A stretch of DNA of 64,000 nucleotides, from positions 124,001 through 188,000 of the forward strand of contig JAFKGQ010000016.1 in assembly GCA_017307755.1 (NCBI GenBank). The letters are read 5' to 3'. The notes under the pieces are model-generated. The model saw only the letters and a program-made list of their open reading frames with translations. It was not told the origin of the DNA and did not search any database. Position 1 is the stretch's first letter; every line of letters starts with the position of its first letter. The stretch is from Chitinophagaceae bacterium (GTDB lineage: Bacteria > Bacteroidota > Bacteroidia > Chitinophagales > Chitinophagaceae). This document shows positions 43,230 through 52,318 of this stretch, in pieces. The translations under genes were made by a program, and so were the position numbers.

Positions 43230-44066
43230 TCACGTCAACTTGATACCAAAAGCCTTCGCCATCACCACCTGATTAAAGTATTCGGTATACGCTATTATTT
43301 TGCCCTCCACCAGCCGGAACGTCCCTAGGTAGTCGTTCTCGTAGCGGCCTCCTGCATTTATATCGATATATCCCTTGAATTTGACAAAGAAGAAGTCAGG
43401 GTCTTCCGTGGCGAATATCTCACGTGGAAATTTCATTTGCCCGAATAACGCCGTTAGCCCGCTGTATTGCTTGTAAATTCCTTCTGCTCCGTCAAAACTC
43501 CTGGGGAACCCCTCCGGAGCATAGGGATTGAATTGCTGTCCATTTTCGGCAAAAATCGTTCTTAATAGCTCGAATTCCTGAGACTCGAGCGCCACGAAGA
43601 ACTTATTTACGGTGGCCCTGTTTTGTTCCTGCCGCGCCAGCGCCATCCTCTGCCTGGCAATAGCCGGTAAGCTGGTATTGCCGGATTGATCCTTAAAATT
43701 GAATTTGAATTGGGCAATGACCCAATTTCCATTCTTTTTCCGAAGGGTGGCATCATAAGTTCCTTCTACTACCCAAATTTCGTTCCCAATAAAATGCTCG
43801 GCCTTCCCTTTATAATGAGCGAGGGACGAGTCCTTGTTTTCGCTGATCTCAAAGTCGGAGATTTGGTGATGAGTCCTGTCAAAACCAGGCAGGAAAGCGG
43901 CCCAAGCCCCAGTGATTTGCTGAGGGGTCAACCATTGAGCCGTTCCCCCATTCATAGAAGTATAGTCCAGTAATACGCTGTCGTCCAGCGTGCTTTCTAC
44001 CTGTAGCCAGTCACACTTGTCCACGTCGGCAAACAGCCTGGTAATGGTGGATTTTACAGTTTCCAT
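43230..44066 (-). CDS. tandem NTF2/SnoaL-like domain protein
   Basis: 278 residues holding two NTF2-like (SnoaL) domains in tandem: about 1-125 (VKSTITRLFADVDKCDWLQVE) and about 140-278 (ATVNKFFVALESQEFELLRTIF), each with the usual helix followed by curved beta-sheet. Members bind small hydrophobic ligands and may be isomerases or cyclases. No signal peptide. It follows the alpha/beta hydrolase and AraC genes on the same strand, a likely three-gene unit. Confidence 0.8.
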   Translation of the reverse strand: METVKSTITRLFADVDKCDWLQVESTLDDSVLLDYTSMNGGTAQWLTPQQITGAWAAFLPGFDRTHHQISDFEISENKDSSLAHYKGKAEHFIGNEIWVVEGTYDATLRKKNGNWVIAQFKFNFKDQSGNTSLPAIARQRMALARQEQNRATVNKFFVALESQEFELLRTIFAENGQQFNPYAPEGFPRSFDGAEGIYKQYSGLTALFGQMKFPREIFATEDPDFFFVKFKGYIDINAGGRYENDYLGTFRLVEGKIIAYTEYFNQVVMAKAFGIKLT

Positions 44067-44084
44067 TGTTTATAATTTTGCTGA

Positions 44085-44987
44085 TCAAATCAATTTTTTA
44101 AAGAACTCAGTGATGGCATTAACCGCCTCGGTTACCTGCTGCGGTTGGTCATAAAAGTCGAATTGAGAACCCTTGGTCCAGTGCAATTCCTTATTCTGTC
44201 CAGGTATTCCGGGGATTTCGCTGAAGAAGCGCTTCGTATTGTCAGGAAGGGCGGCCTCATCGGAATGGATCATAAGTGTGGGTGCTTTTATACGGGCAGC
44301 CATGGGCATGGGGTCAAAAGTCAGCCAGTCTTCCCAGCTCATTACCGCAAATTTGTCCGCACTCCACGCAGGGACAGCTCCTCTCCGTGGATTCAAATAA
44401 TAGTCGAAGTTTCCGGTCATGGCGGCTCGTATATCTGTCATGCTCACAGTAGGGACATATTCTACCTTCCTTGTTTCAGCATATACCCGCTTTGCATCTT
44501 GCGCCTGTCTTATTCTTGCCTGAACGCCTTCCTCTCCCCCATACACCATCTTAACAGCCTCCCCATCGTGCAACCAGGAAGCCACAGTAGCCCAGCCCTT
44601 TATCCGATCGTCCGCGGCGGCAATACAGGCCATGTATCCGGAACTTGCGCAAATGGCTGTCATAAATAGTCGATCAACAGAAACACCAGCTACCGACCTT
44701 AAAAAAGTAATGGCATTTTTCAGGTCGGAGATCTTAGCCTTGGGATTTTCCCAGAATCTAGGCTGGCCCTCGCTCTCCCCAAAATACCGGGCGTCGATGG
44801 CCAAGGTGACAAAGCCATGTTCGGCCAGTTCTCTTGCATATAAACCACTCATTTGTTCCTTGACGGTAGTCCAGGAGCCACTTACCAGGATGGCCGGATA
44901 TTTCTGAGTGGCATCATAACCCGGAGGCGTATAAAGGTCCCCGGCCAGCACCAGACCATCACTGTCGAATTTGATCTGCAGTTTCAT
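44085..44987 (-). CDS. alpha/beta hydrolase (dienelactone-hydrolase-like)
   Basis: 300 residues. The oxyanion segment is AILVSGSWTTVKEQ. The usual GxSxG nucleophile elbow is replaced by AICASSGY (near residue 115), placing the serine as C-A-S-S-G. DPMPMAARIKAPTLMIHSDEAALP holds the acid, and the late histidine is likely in ELHWTKG. Resembles the family of small-molecule hydrolases seen next to AraC regulators. Substrate unknown. Confidence 0.8.
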   Translation of the reverse strand: MKLQIKFDSDGLVLAGDLYTPPGYDATQKYPAILVSGSWTTVKEQMSGLYARELAEHGFVTLAIDARYFGESEGQPRFWENPKAKISDLKNAITFLRSVAGVSVDRLFMTAICASSGYMACIAAADDRIKGWATVASWLHDGEAVKMVYGGEEGVQARIRQAQDAKRVYAETRKVEYVPTVSMTDIRAAMTGNFDYYLNPRRGAVPAWSADKFAVMSWEDWLTFDPMPMAARIKAPTLMIHSDEAALPDNTKRFFSEIPGIPGQNKELHWTKGSQFDFYDQPQQVTEAVNAITEFFKKLI

Positions 44988-45131
44988 ACATGAAGTTTTA
45001 AGACATAAAATTTTTATGAGGTAAAACTACATCGGCCGGAAGGGTAAAAATTGTATAATCTTGCTGAGTATTACTTAATGTGCCCGAACTCCGGACGTCC
45101 GGCCTCGTTTGCAAATGGGCTAACCCCGGTT

Positions 45132-45950
45132 TCAGAAATGTCCTGGAGACATCCCGGTCACCCGCCGGAAGGCTTTGCAAAAATGGGCTTGATCGCTATA
45201 TCCCAGTTCATAGGCAATTTCGGTGAGAGGGTAGCGACCCGTCCGAATGAGCTTCTTTGCGGCCTCTACTCTTAATTGAAGTAGGTATTGATAAGGACTA
45301 AACCCGGTAGTCTGTTTAAAAAGACGGGTAAAATGAAACGGACTCAGATTGGCCTGGGCAGCCAGGTCGTAAATACCCGGGTTATTCCCTACCATGGAAT
45401 AACAATATTCTATGGTAGTTTTTAATTGTGCAGAAGTCAGCCTCCCTTTGGGATTTAGGATCTTATTGTTTCCATCCGGATAAATACTGACCAAGTGCAG
45501 ACTCAGGGCCTGGATAAGAGACTCCGCATATATTTTGCCAACAAAATGAGGGTCCATCAACTCATCGCGCAATTTCAGGACCAGGGAATATATCGTCGGG
45601 TCAACGACGCCACGGTCTTCACGAAGACGAATCTTTCCTTTATCAAATAATTCTTCCAGGAAGACAGGTTTTAAACATGCTGCAGCATAGACGACATTTT
45701 CAAATGCCCTAAATTCATTTGCATCACCATGAGGAATCAGTCCAAAAGCTCCCGTCTGATAAAGGAATCGGCCCCAACGTCCCCTTCGCTTCGCATGGGC
45801 ATAATGTGAGGGTCCCAGATTGACCCCAATCCGGTGGCCGGAGTAAGTTTCCCGGTGACCTCCACTTGCGATCAATTTTTCTATGGAGAAGCCCACTCCT
45901 TGCCAGGAGCCTTTGCTGGAATGCATCACATCGTAAAGTGAGGCTATCAT
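45132..45950 (-). CDS. AraC-family transcriptional regulator
   Basis: 272 residues. The C-terminal 100 residues contain two helix-turn-helix motifs: LAAQANLSPFHFTRLFKQTTG and EIAYELGYSDQAHFCKAFRRVTGMSP. The N-terminal domain is a ligand-binding or dimerisation region without recognised family. It precedes the hydrolase and NTF2-like genes on the same strand (144 bases apart) and is divergent from the MarR gene. Confidence 0.9.
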   Translation of the reverse strand: MIASLYDVMHSSKGSWQGVGFSIEKLIASGGHRETYSGHRIGVNLGPSHYAHAKRRGRWGRFLYQTGAFGLIPHGDANEFRAFENVVYAAACLKPVFLEELFDKGKIRLREDRGVVDPTIYSLVLKLRDELMDPHFVGKIYAESLIQALSLHLVSIYPDGNNKILNPKGRLTSAQLKTTIEYCYSMVGNNPGIYDLAAQANLSPFHFTRLFKQTTGFSPYQYLLQLRVEAAKKLIRTGRYPLTEIAYELGYSDQAHFCKAFRRVTGMSPGHF

Positions 45951-45990
45951 GATACAATATACAAAAAAACTTTTTATTCATTTATTGATA

Positions 45991-46023
45991 TTGTAATTAT
46001 ACTTACTATATTTATACTTACAA
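45991..46023. promoter_or_regulatory. Operator-like repeats between the AraC and MarR genes
   Basis: Two exact direct repeats of TTATACTTAC (45997-46006 and 46012-46021, spacing 15) lie inside a TTGTAA/TTACAA inverted pair (45991-45996 with 46018-46023). They sit just before the MarR start and could bind MarR or AraC. Confidence 0.45.
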
Positions 46024-46035
46024 AATGAAATTGCA

Positions 46036-46491
46036 ATGAAACCAAACAAAGAATTTGAGTTCGGAAAAGAAGAAGAAAGCCCCGACTTTCTTCTATGGCA
46101 GGTTTACAGCCAATGGCAGCGGGGCAAAAACAAAGAACTGGAAAAACATAACCTCACTTCATCACAACTTACCTTGCTGGCAAGTATTTACTGGTTAACT
46201 CAAAACAAAAAAGAAGTAACACAAATCCTGCTTTCAAAAACAGCAAACATTGATAGGATGACCACCTCTACAGTATTAAGAACCCTGCAAGCCAAGGAAT
46301 ATGTTACAAGGGTAGAACACCCTGTTGACACAAGAGCAAAAACAGTTACCCTTTCTGCAAAGGGGAAAAAAATTACAATTGCAGCATTGAAGGAAGTTAG
46401 TAAATACAACAATAAATATTTCTCCGCTTTAGGAACTTCAGTTAAAGCATTCAATAAATCGTTATTAACGCTCTTAATCAAAAACAAATGA
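46036..46491 (+). CDS. MarR-family transcriptional regulator
   Basis: 151 residues with the winged-helix core: LTSSQLTLLASIYWLT, EVTQILLSKTANIDRMTTSTVLRTLQAKEYVTRVEHPVDTRAKTVTLSAKG. AT-rich compared with its neighbours. It overlaps the DinB gene by four bases (ATGA), so the two are translationally coupled, and the DinB protein may be its target product. Confidence 0.9.
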   Translation: MKPNKEFEFGKEEESPDFLLWQVYSQWQRGKNKELEKHNLTSSQLTLLASIYWLTQNKKEVTQILLSKTANIDRMTTSTVLRTLQAKEYVTRVEHPVDTRAKTVTLSAKGKKITIAALKEVSKYNNKYFSALGTSVKAFNKSLLTLLIKNK

Positions 46492-46976
46492 GTATGAACA
46501 AATCAACGCTCGAAAAACAAATTATAGAAACATGGTTCATCAACCACCGGACCAATCTCATGCTTATCGGTGAACTAACCCAGGAAGCATTAGACTACAC
46601 CACATCAAAGCGTGGGGGCGGAACCATCGGACACCAGCTTGCACACATTTACAATATGCGTTTTTTGAAATTGGAGAAATATGATAAGAAGTTAATTTCA
46701 GATTTAACAACCATTACAGCCGAGGACAAAAAAACAATTCCAATGCTCAAAGATTGCCACACCCTTTCAGCAAAGCGAGTAGCCGAAGTTTTGGAAGATG
46801 GGCTGAAAAAAGATGCAACCATAAAAGGATTTACACGAGGCGTAGTTCCACTGCTTGGTTACTTTATTTCACACGAAGCACATCACCGTGGAAACATTTT
46901 GTTGACACTGAAAACCTGCGGCTTTAAAATCACTGACAAACTAAAATACGGTATTTGGGAGTGGAACAAAATATAA
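46488..46976 (+). CDS. DinB-family protein
   Basis: 162 residues, a four-helix DinB/YfiT-like bundle. Candidate metal histidines are in the patterns GHQLAHIYNMR (helix 2) and SHEAHHRGNILL (helix 4). Members include thiol S-transferases dependent on bacillithiol or mycothiol and enzymes of unknown role. AT-rich, as is the MarR gene that precedes it. Confidence 0.88.
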   Translation: MSMNKSTLEKQIIETWFINHRTNLMLIGELTQEALDYTTSKRGGGTIGHQLAHIYNMRFLKLEKYDKKLISDLTTITAEDKKTIPMLKDCHTLSAKRVAEVLEDGLKKDATIKGFTRGVVPLLGYFISHEAHHRGNILLTLKTCGFKITDKLKYGIWEWNKI

Positions 46977-46979
46977 ACT

Positions 46980-47936
46980 TCAAAATTTTGTCCATCCCGC
47001 CAACGGCACCGACCAGATATTCAACAAGCCAGTCTCCCACTCACTGTGCTCCAGCGCCCGCTTCGCACTCCCCGCCTCCCCAAAAACTGCCGGCTTGGGA
47101 ACCCACACACTCGAAAAATACAACGTCCGTCCATCTGGGCTCAACCTCGACTCGATACTGTACGATCCCCGGTTCACCTCCGCACCCAGCGGCCTGGGCT
47201 CACCCCAAATCCCATTATTCCGGAACACGATGAACAATTCCATGGCCTTTGCCGGCGCCCGCCTGCTGCTGAAGACGACAAAGGACTCATCCGCCGCCAC
47301 GGCGGCATCCACATCGCTCACGCTGTCCGCAGCACCGAACGGCACTGCCTCCGGTGTCTGATATTCCCCGTTACGATAGGTACTCCGGTACAAATGGAAC
47401 CGACCCGTGTCCCTCACTGGCTTCATGAAATAGAGCGACCCATCCGCCGTCACCGCTGGCGAAAACACAGAAGAGTCACTATTGATCAGATCCGGCAGCC
47501 GCCGCGGCTCACCCCACTCCGCACCCACCCGGTCCACCCGCCACAGATTCCCTCCTCCGCCCGGATAACGCTGGCTGTTCCACATGCCATCCAACACCTT
47601 TCCCCCCGCAGCAACCGGCCGGTTGGACGAAAAGATCAGGTAGTTTCCATTCGGCGACATCGCCGGCTCGATATCCTGCCACTGCCCCGAGAACGCCGCC
47701 ACCTCCGGCCGGGACCACTCCCCCGCCTGGCGCCGCGACACGAGGATGGTGCCGTGCATCGCCACCCCGCTTCGATGAAAATAGACCGTCTGTCCATCCG
47801 GACTGAAGGCCGGGGCTGCATCCGCCACCGGTCCTGAAATAATTCCCGGCCCAAATAGCTCCGGTTCCACCGTCTGTGCAAAAACGCCGTCCCAAAAAAG
47901 ACCCAACGCCACGATCGACAATAACCGCTTGACCAT
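46980..47936 (-). CDS. secreted beta-propeller (PD40/TolB-like) protein
   Basis: About 318 residues: signal peptide (MVKRLLSIVALGLFW, cut near FAQ), then repeated WD40-like PD40 units such as AAPAFSPDGQTVYFHRSG, EPAMSPNGNYLIFSS, SPAVTADGSLYFMKPV and ESRLSPDGRTLYFSS. Similar proteins are exported to the periplasm or surface. The start is chosen at the second methionine (47936); the frame opens at 47954. Converges with DinB. GC-rich and unlike its AT-rich neighbours. Confidence 0.85.
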   Translation of the reverse strand: MVKRLLSIVALGLFWDGVFAQTVEPELFGPGIISGPVADAAPAFSPDGQTVYFHRSGVAMHGTILVSRRQAGEWSRPEVAAFSGQWQDIEPAMSPNGNYLIFSSNRPVAAGGKVLDGMWNSQRYPGGGGNLWRVDRVGAEWGEPRRLPDLINSDSSVFSPAVTADGSLYFMKPVRDTGRFHLYRSTYRNGEYQTPEAVPFGAADSVSDVDAAVAADESFVVFSSRRAPAKAMELFIVFRNNGIWGEPRPLGAEVNRGSYSIESRLSPDGRTLYFSSVWVPKPAVFGEAGSAKRALEHSEWETGLLNIWSVPLAGWTKF

Positions 47937-48088
47937 AAAAGGATTTTGAACCAATATCCCCCTTCCCCCAATCCCTGCAAAACCGATTCAACCAATGCCC
48001 ACCCGATTTCAACCAAACATCGTAATTTACTGATCTTTCTATCCGACCACGAATAAAACACTCATCACACCCCGCTCGTCGTTCACTC

Positions 48089-48916
48089 CTATTGTCCAAA
48101 CCAATATTCCCATTTTTCATTATCAACTCCAAACTTTCCTTGCCACCAACGTGCCGGATATCCAATTTCATCGAAATGTATAGGTCTTTGTGTCCGTTCT
48201 GAATATATTACATAATTGTCTGCGTAACCAAAATGGATATCATCGTGTAAAATATCACAAACTCCCAGTATTTCTAAAACTCCTTCTCTCTCTATGTCAT
48301 TTGATTTTATGACAGGTCTGATTCGTTTTTTTAGCTGGGAAATTCGGTCTTTTGGTTCAGAGGTTTCAATGATTTTCTTAATATTATCTAATATTTCGAA
48401 ATCTTCTTCAACAGGGGTTACCAGAGGCATATTTTGAAAATGTTCCAGATCAAAAAGTATTTGCACCGGTGAATCAAAACAGCTGCCGTGTTTGTATTTA
48501 AAAAAATTTATAGAATTAAATTCCATTTCTTCTTTACATTCATACTCAGACAGGCCGCATATTGAACAGGTATAGTCATTGATCTTTGGGCTTGAAATAA
48601 AATTGTGGTCAGGTGTTACCTTACCAATACAATAACTTGACAGAAAGGAACGATATTCGAGTTTTCGGGTGCTCAAACTATAAAGAAAGGCATTTACAAC
48701 ATTTTGTTTATCAATTTTTTCAATGGCTTTATTGATCCTTTTAAAAATTTCGTTGTGGGAAAGCTTGATAGGGTCGAACATCGTCAAATGTTTTTTTGCA
48801 TATATAAAGTCTTCTTCGTTAATGTAATTCATGTAAGTTTTCCACCAGGAACCCACATTTTCCTTCTGTAATTTTTCGATTGTTGACACTAAAATGTTTA
48901 CCGCTTTTCTGTCCAT
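48089..48916 (-). CDS. hypothetical protein with a Cys-rich segment, AT-rich gene
   Basis: 275 residues, not recognised. The N-terminal 100 residues look helical. A C-x2-C and further cysteines (C117, C120, C127, C146) may form a zinc site or a knuckle within YTCSICGLSEYECKEEM. The rest is mixed alpha/beta, with an acidic helical middle. No signal peptide. Composition is markedly AT-rich compared with the genes on both sides. Possibly acquired by transfer; no toxin or immunity signature was noticed. Confidence 0.55.
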   Translation of the reverse strand: MDRKAVNILVSTIEKLQKENVGSWWKTYMNYINEEDFIYAKKHLTMFDPIKLSHNEIFKRINKAIEKIDKQNVVNAFLYSLSTRKLEYRSFLSSYCIGKVTPDHNFISSPKINDYTCSICGLSEYECKEEMEFNSINFFKYKHGSCFDSPVQILFDLEHFQNMPLVTPVEEDFEILDNIKKIIETSEPKDRISQLKKRIRPVIKSNDIEREGVLEILGVCDILHDDIHFGYADNYVIYSERTQRPIHFDEIGYPARWWQGKFGVDNEKWEYWFGQ

Positions 48917-48985
48917 TGGTTTCTAATCTGTCTTTATCAGTGAATATAAATTATATTATCTTCAGGACCTTCAAAACCCTCTCAT

Positions 48986-50545
48986 ATGCTTGCTAAAAAA
49001 TTAGCCTTTAGCCTGCTGGCCCTTCTTTCTTATGCGCCGGCTGTGATGCTCCCCGAAAAAGCTGTAGCTCAGGATGTCTTGCCGAGGGGTGTCCCCGAAA
49101 AAGAAGGGGTGAGCTCTACGAGTATTATGGACTTCCTTGATGCCGCGGGTCGTAGCCATACTGAATTCCACAGTTTTATGTACCTCCGTCACGGGAAGGT
49201 CATCGCCGAAGGCTGGTGGAATCCGTACAGTCCCAGTCTCAAACATACGCTCTATTCGACCAGCAAAAGTTTTACAGCGGCCGCCGTCGGTTTTGCTATT
49301 GCTGAAAAGAAACTAAAGCTCACCGATAAGGTCATCTCCTTCTTTCCCAACGAAGTGCCCAACCCGATGCCGCAACACCTGGCGGACCTCACGGTGAAAG
49401 ACGTACTGATCATGTCAGACGGGATGGATCCCGATCCTACACATAATGTGGTCGGGGATAGTAACTGGGTACGGACGTTCTTTGCCACGCCGGTCCTCAA
49501 TGTTCCCGGCACCAAATTCCTTTATAATTCCGCAGGAACCTACATGCTCTCGGCCATAGTGACCAAAGTGACGGGCCAAAAAGTGGTCGATTACCTACGG
49601 CCAAGACTATTCGAGCCGCTGGGCATCTATGGGGCCGACTGGGAAGTGAGTCCCCAGGGCGACAACACCGGCGGCTGGGGACTCCGCCTAAAGACCGAGG
49701 ACATGGCCAAATTTGGTCAGTTGTACCTGCGAGGCGGTAGTTGGAAAGACAAACAACTCCTGCCCAAAAAATGGGTCAAAGAAGCCACCACGATGCAAAT
49801 CCTGCAGGATCCAAGCGCTCCGCAAGCCAAACGCGATAGCTCGGACTGGCTGCAGGGCTATTGCTACCAGATGTGGCGCTGCCGGCACAACGGAGTCCGC
49901 GCTGACGGAGCCTTCGGACAATTCATCATCATACTGCCCGACCAGGACGTCGTTATCGCCATCCAGGCAGAGACACCCGATATGCAAGAGGAGATCAACC
50001 TTGTTTGGCAATATCTACTCCCGGGTATGCAAGACCGGGCTTATAAGGATGACCCCGATAACAACGCTAAACTGAAACTCCGGCTGGCAGCCCTGGCCTT
50101 ACCGCCACGGAAAGGAGGCTCCAGCCCGGCCAATTTCTCCATCAACGGCCGCACTTATACGCTGCAAGACAATCCCAAAAAGACAAAGTCCATCGGTTTT
50201 ACCATTCAAGACAGCGGCATATGGCAGATCACGCTAAAAGACGATAAGGGCGCCTACACCATTCCTTTCGGTCACGGCAAATGGGCAAGGGCAGAAACGC
50301 CACGCTCAGGCCCCAGTCTGCTCACCGGAGCAGTAAGCCATGACCTCGGCCTGCCCCCATTCCAGACTGCGGGATCTTTTTACTGGATCGATGAGAATAC
50401 CCTCGAGCTGGTCTTGCGTTACATCGAAAGCCCGCACACAGAACGCATGGTCTGCCATTTCAATGGGAATGATATCAGGGTTGAGGACACCAATAGTTTT
50501 GAATACGGGAAAGGTGGGGCCGTTTTGACGGGAACTTTACAATAA
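48986..50545 (+). CDS. class C beta-lactamase-type serine hydrolase, secreted
   Basis: 519 residues with a signal peptide (to about VAQD). Serine-hydrolase motifs: S91-x-x-K94 (STSK) and Y180-N181-S182 (LYNSAG, the Y-x-N position). A C-terminal domain after about residue 390 has a lipocalin/DUF-like beta fold. Penicillin-binding-type esterases of the EstB/AmpC family are the closest relatives; a carboxylesterase or D-amino-acid amidase role is more likely than antibiotic resistance (inference). Confidence 0.87.
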   Translation: MLAKKLAFSLLALLSYAPAVMLPEKAVAQDVLPRGVPEKEGVSSTSIMDFLDAAGRSHTEFHSFMYLRHGKVIAEGWWNPYSPSLKHTLYSTSKSFTAAAVGFAIAEKKLKLTDKVISFFPNEVPNPMPQHLADLTVKDVLIMSDGMDPDPTHNVVGDSNWVRTFFATPVLNVPGTKFLYNSAGTYMLSAIVTKVTGQKVVDYLRPRLFEPLGIYGADWEVSPQGDNTGGWGLRLKTEDMAKFGQLYLRGGSWKDKQLLPKKWVKEATTMQILQDPSAPQAKRDSSDWLQGYCYQMWRCRHNGVRADGAFGQFIIILPDQDVVIAIQAETPDMQEEINLVWQYLLPGMQDRAYKDDPDNNAKLKLRLAALALPPRKGGSSPANFSINGRTYTLQDNPKKTKSIGFTIQDSGIWQITLKDDKGAYTIPFGHGKWARAETPRSGPSLLTGAVSHDLGLPPFQTAGSFYWIDENTLELVLRYIESPHTERMVCHFNGNDIRVEDTNSFEYGKGGAVLTGTLQ

Positions 50546-50566
50546 CGCAGATCCTCTGTTCCACGT

Positions 50567-52156
50567 CTACAACTCGATCGTCCGTTCAATGTTTATGTCA
50601 TTCAAAAATATTTCATCATGGGAGATTACGAGTAATGTGCCCTGATATTCATTGAACGCTTTGGTTAGTATTTCAGTATTTTGGATATCCAGATTATTGG
50701 TTGGTTCGTCTAAAACAATTATGTCGGGCGATTGACTGTTGATAGTCAGACAGCAAAGCACCAGGCGCATTCTTTCTCCACCGCTCAAAGCACTGCAAGG
50801 CTTATCCCAATCGTCTTTGGCGAACAAGAATCGGTTTAGTCTGATCTTGACTTCGTGTTCCTGCAAAGCGACAGTATTAAACTGTTGTGCCTGTTCGTAA
50901 ACATTCAGACGATTGTCTATAAGTAAATAATCCTGATCAATGTAAACAGACTTGCTTTTTGCAATAGTTACCGTTCCGGGTCGCGGCGCAAGATTGCCTA
51001 AAATTATATTTATCAACGTCGTCTTTCCCGAACCGTTTGCGCCCTTTATAGCGATCCTTTCTCCGCTTACGAATTTAAAACTCAAACTTTCATTCCACAA
51101 TAATTTTTCATTTTCATAACTAAAATTAATGCTATCGGCGGTAAACAGTTGTTTCCCTTTATGCAGTCTGGAATTGTCAAATCCAAACTGCATCTGATCC
51201 ATCCCCGAAAGGGAGATACGCAAATCCTGCAGTTCCTGCTTGATATTCCCCATTTTTTCTGCGTGAACGCTTTTTATTTTCGCCGTGCTGTTTTCCGCGC
51301 TGTTGCGTAAAGTGTTCATCATTATTCTCGCCACACCCGCCTTTTCCTGTTTCCCTTTACCGCGGCTGTCTAACTTCTGCTGCCGTTCTACGGTTTCACG
51401 TTCCTTCTCTTTGGCTTTTTTTAACGCTTTTTCCTTGCTGTGAATATCCTGGGTAAGCGCATTGGATTCAATTTGTTTTTGTTCCGAATAAAAATCGTAA
51501 TTACCGCCATAAACTAAGATCTTGTTTTTGGTAAGTTCGCACATTGTGTCCAACAGGTTCAGCGATTTTCGGTCGTGACTTACAACGATCAGCGTTTGCT
51601 TTGAGTTTTCTATAAAATCGTATAAAATTTTTCTTCCCGAAATATCCAAATGATTGCTAGGCTCGTCCAGTAAAACCAGTGGGGGTTGGTGGATGGAAAT
51701 ACCTGCCAATAATACTTTTGTTTTTTGACCACCGCTTAAAGCTTCCATTTTTTGTGACAAATCTATACCAGTTAGTTGCCACTCACTCAGCGCTTCGCTA
51801 CAACGTTTTTCGATCATCCAGTCGTCGTTGAGCAAGTCATAATTTTCTTCCGAGGCATTTCCATTAAGGATTTCGTGAAGGGCATTTAGTTTTCTATCGA
51901 CTCCCATCGCCTGGGCTATCGTAAGATGGTTGTATTGCCCGAAAATTTGCGGAATATAATAAGGTTTGAAGTCTACTTTCAGGACCCCGTCAGAAGGCAG
52001 TAATTCACCTGCTATAATCTTCAACAAGGTAGATTTTCCGCTGCCGTTGCTCCCTATTAAAGCAATTTTTTCAAATTTATTTACTGTAAGATTGATGCCG
52101 GTAAACAGTACTTCTTTATCAGGATGTGTATATGAGATATCTTGCAGAACTATCAT
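50567..52156 (-). CDS. ABC-F family ATPase (ribosome-associated type)
   Basis: 529 residues without membrane segments. Two ABC domains: Walker A GSNGSGKST (about 35-43) with LSGGQKTKVLLA signature, and Walker A GANGSGKTT with LSGGERMRLVLC. A basic, coiled-coil linker (EKALKKAKEKERETVERQQKLD) lies between them. Proteins of this layout act on ribosomes; some protect them against antibiotics. AT-rich gene. A leader of about 110 bases separates it from a -7 box (minus strand 52282-52275) and contains two hairpins. Confidence 0.87.
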   Translation of the reverse strand: MIVLQDISYTHPDKEVLFTGINLTVNKFEKIALIGSNGSGKSTLLKIIAGELLPSDGVLKVDFKPYYIPQIFGQYNHLTIAQAMGVDRKLNALHEILNGNASEENYDLLNDDWMIEKRCSEALSEWQLTGIDLSQKMEALSGGQKTKVLLAGISIHQPPLVLLDEPSNHLDISGRKILYDFIENSKQTLIVVSHDRKSLNLLDTMCELTKNKILVYGGNYDFYSEQKQIESNALTQDIHSKEKALKKAKEKERETVERQQKLDSRGKGKQEKAGVARIMMNTLRNSAENSTAKIKSVHAEKMGNIKQELQDLRISLSGMDQMQFGFDNSRLHKGKQLFTADSINFSYENEKLLWNESLSFKFVSGERIAIKGANGSGKTTLINIILGNLAPRPGTVTIAKSKSVYIDQDYLLIDNRLNVYEQAQQFNTVALQEHEVKIRLNRFLFAKDDWDKPCSALSGGERMRLVLCCLTINSQSPDIIVLDEPTNNLDIQNTEILTKAFNEYQGTLLVISHDEIFLNDINIERTIEL

Positions 52157-52268
52157 AATTCCTTTCTATATAAAATGAAACAATAAGAACAGCGACGATG
52201 CTGTTATCTTTATTTTTCTATTTCTGAAAGAAATTACTATTACATTTTGATGTATCTCTTTAAAAGAA
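52157..52268 (-). promoter_or_regulatory. 5' leader of the ABC-F gene with two small hairpins
   Basis: On the minus strand the leader holds ATTTC-TTTCA-GAAAT and ACAGC-ATCGTC-GCTGT hairpins and, upstream of them, an ATG directly followed by TAA. ABC-F resistance genes are often controlled by attenuation in such leaders. Confidence 0.3.
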
Positions 52269-52274
52269 GGAGTG

Positions 52275-52282
52275 CAAATATA
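52275..52282 (-). promoter_or_regulatory. -7 promoter box for the ABC-F gene
   Basis: Minus-strand TATATTTG matches TAnnTTTG. Confidence 0.5.
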
Positions 52283-52318
52283 CGATTATTTCAATTTCTT
52301 TTTACTTATTGTCTGTTT

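Noticed and set aside
43057..43272. 71-codon open frame over the tRNA-Pro
   Set aside because: It begins within the tRNA and has no coding features.
47046..47837. 263-codon open frame antisense to the beta-propeller gene
   Set aside because: His/Arg/Pro-rich composition, opposite repeated PD40 units; shadow frame.
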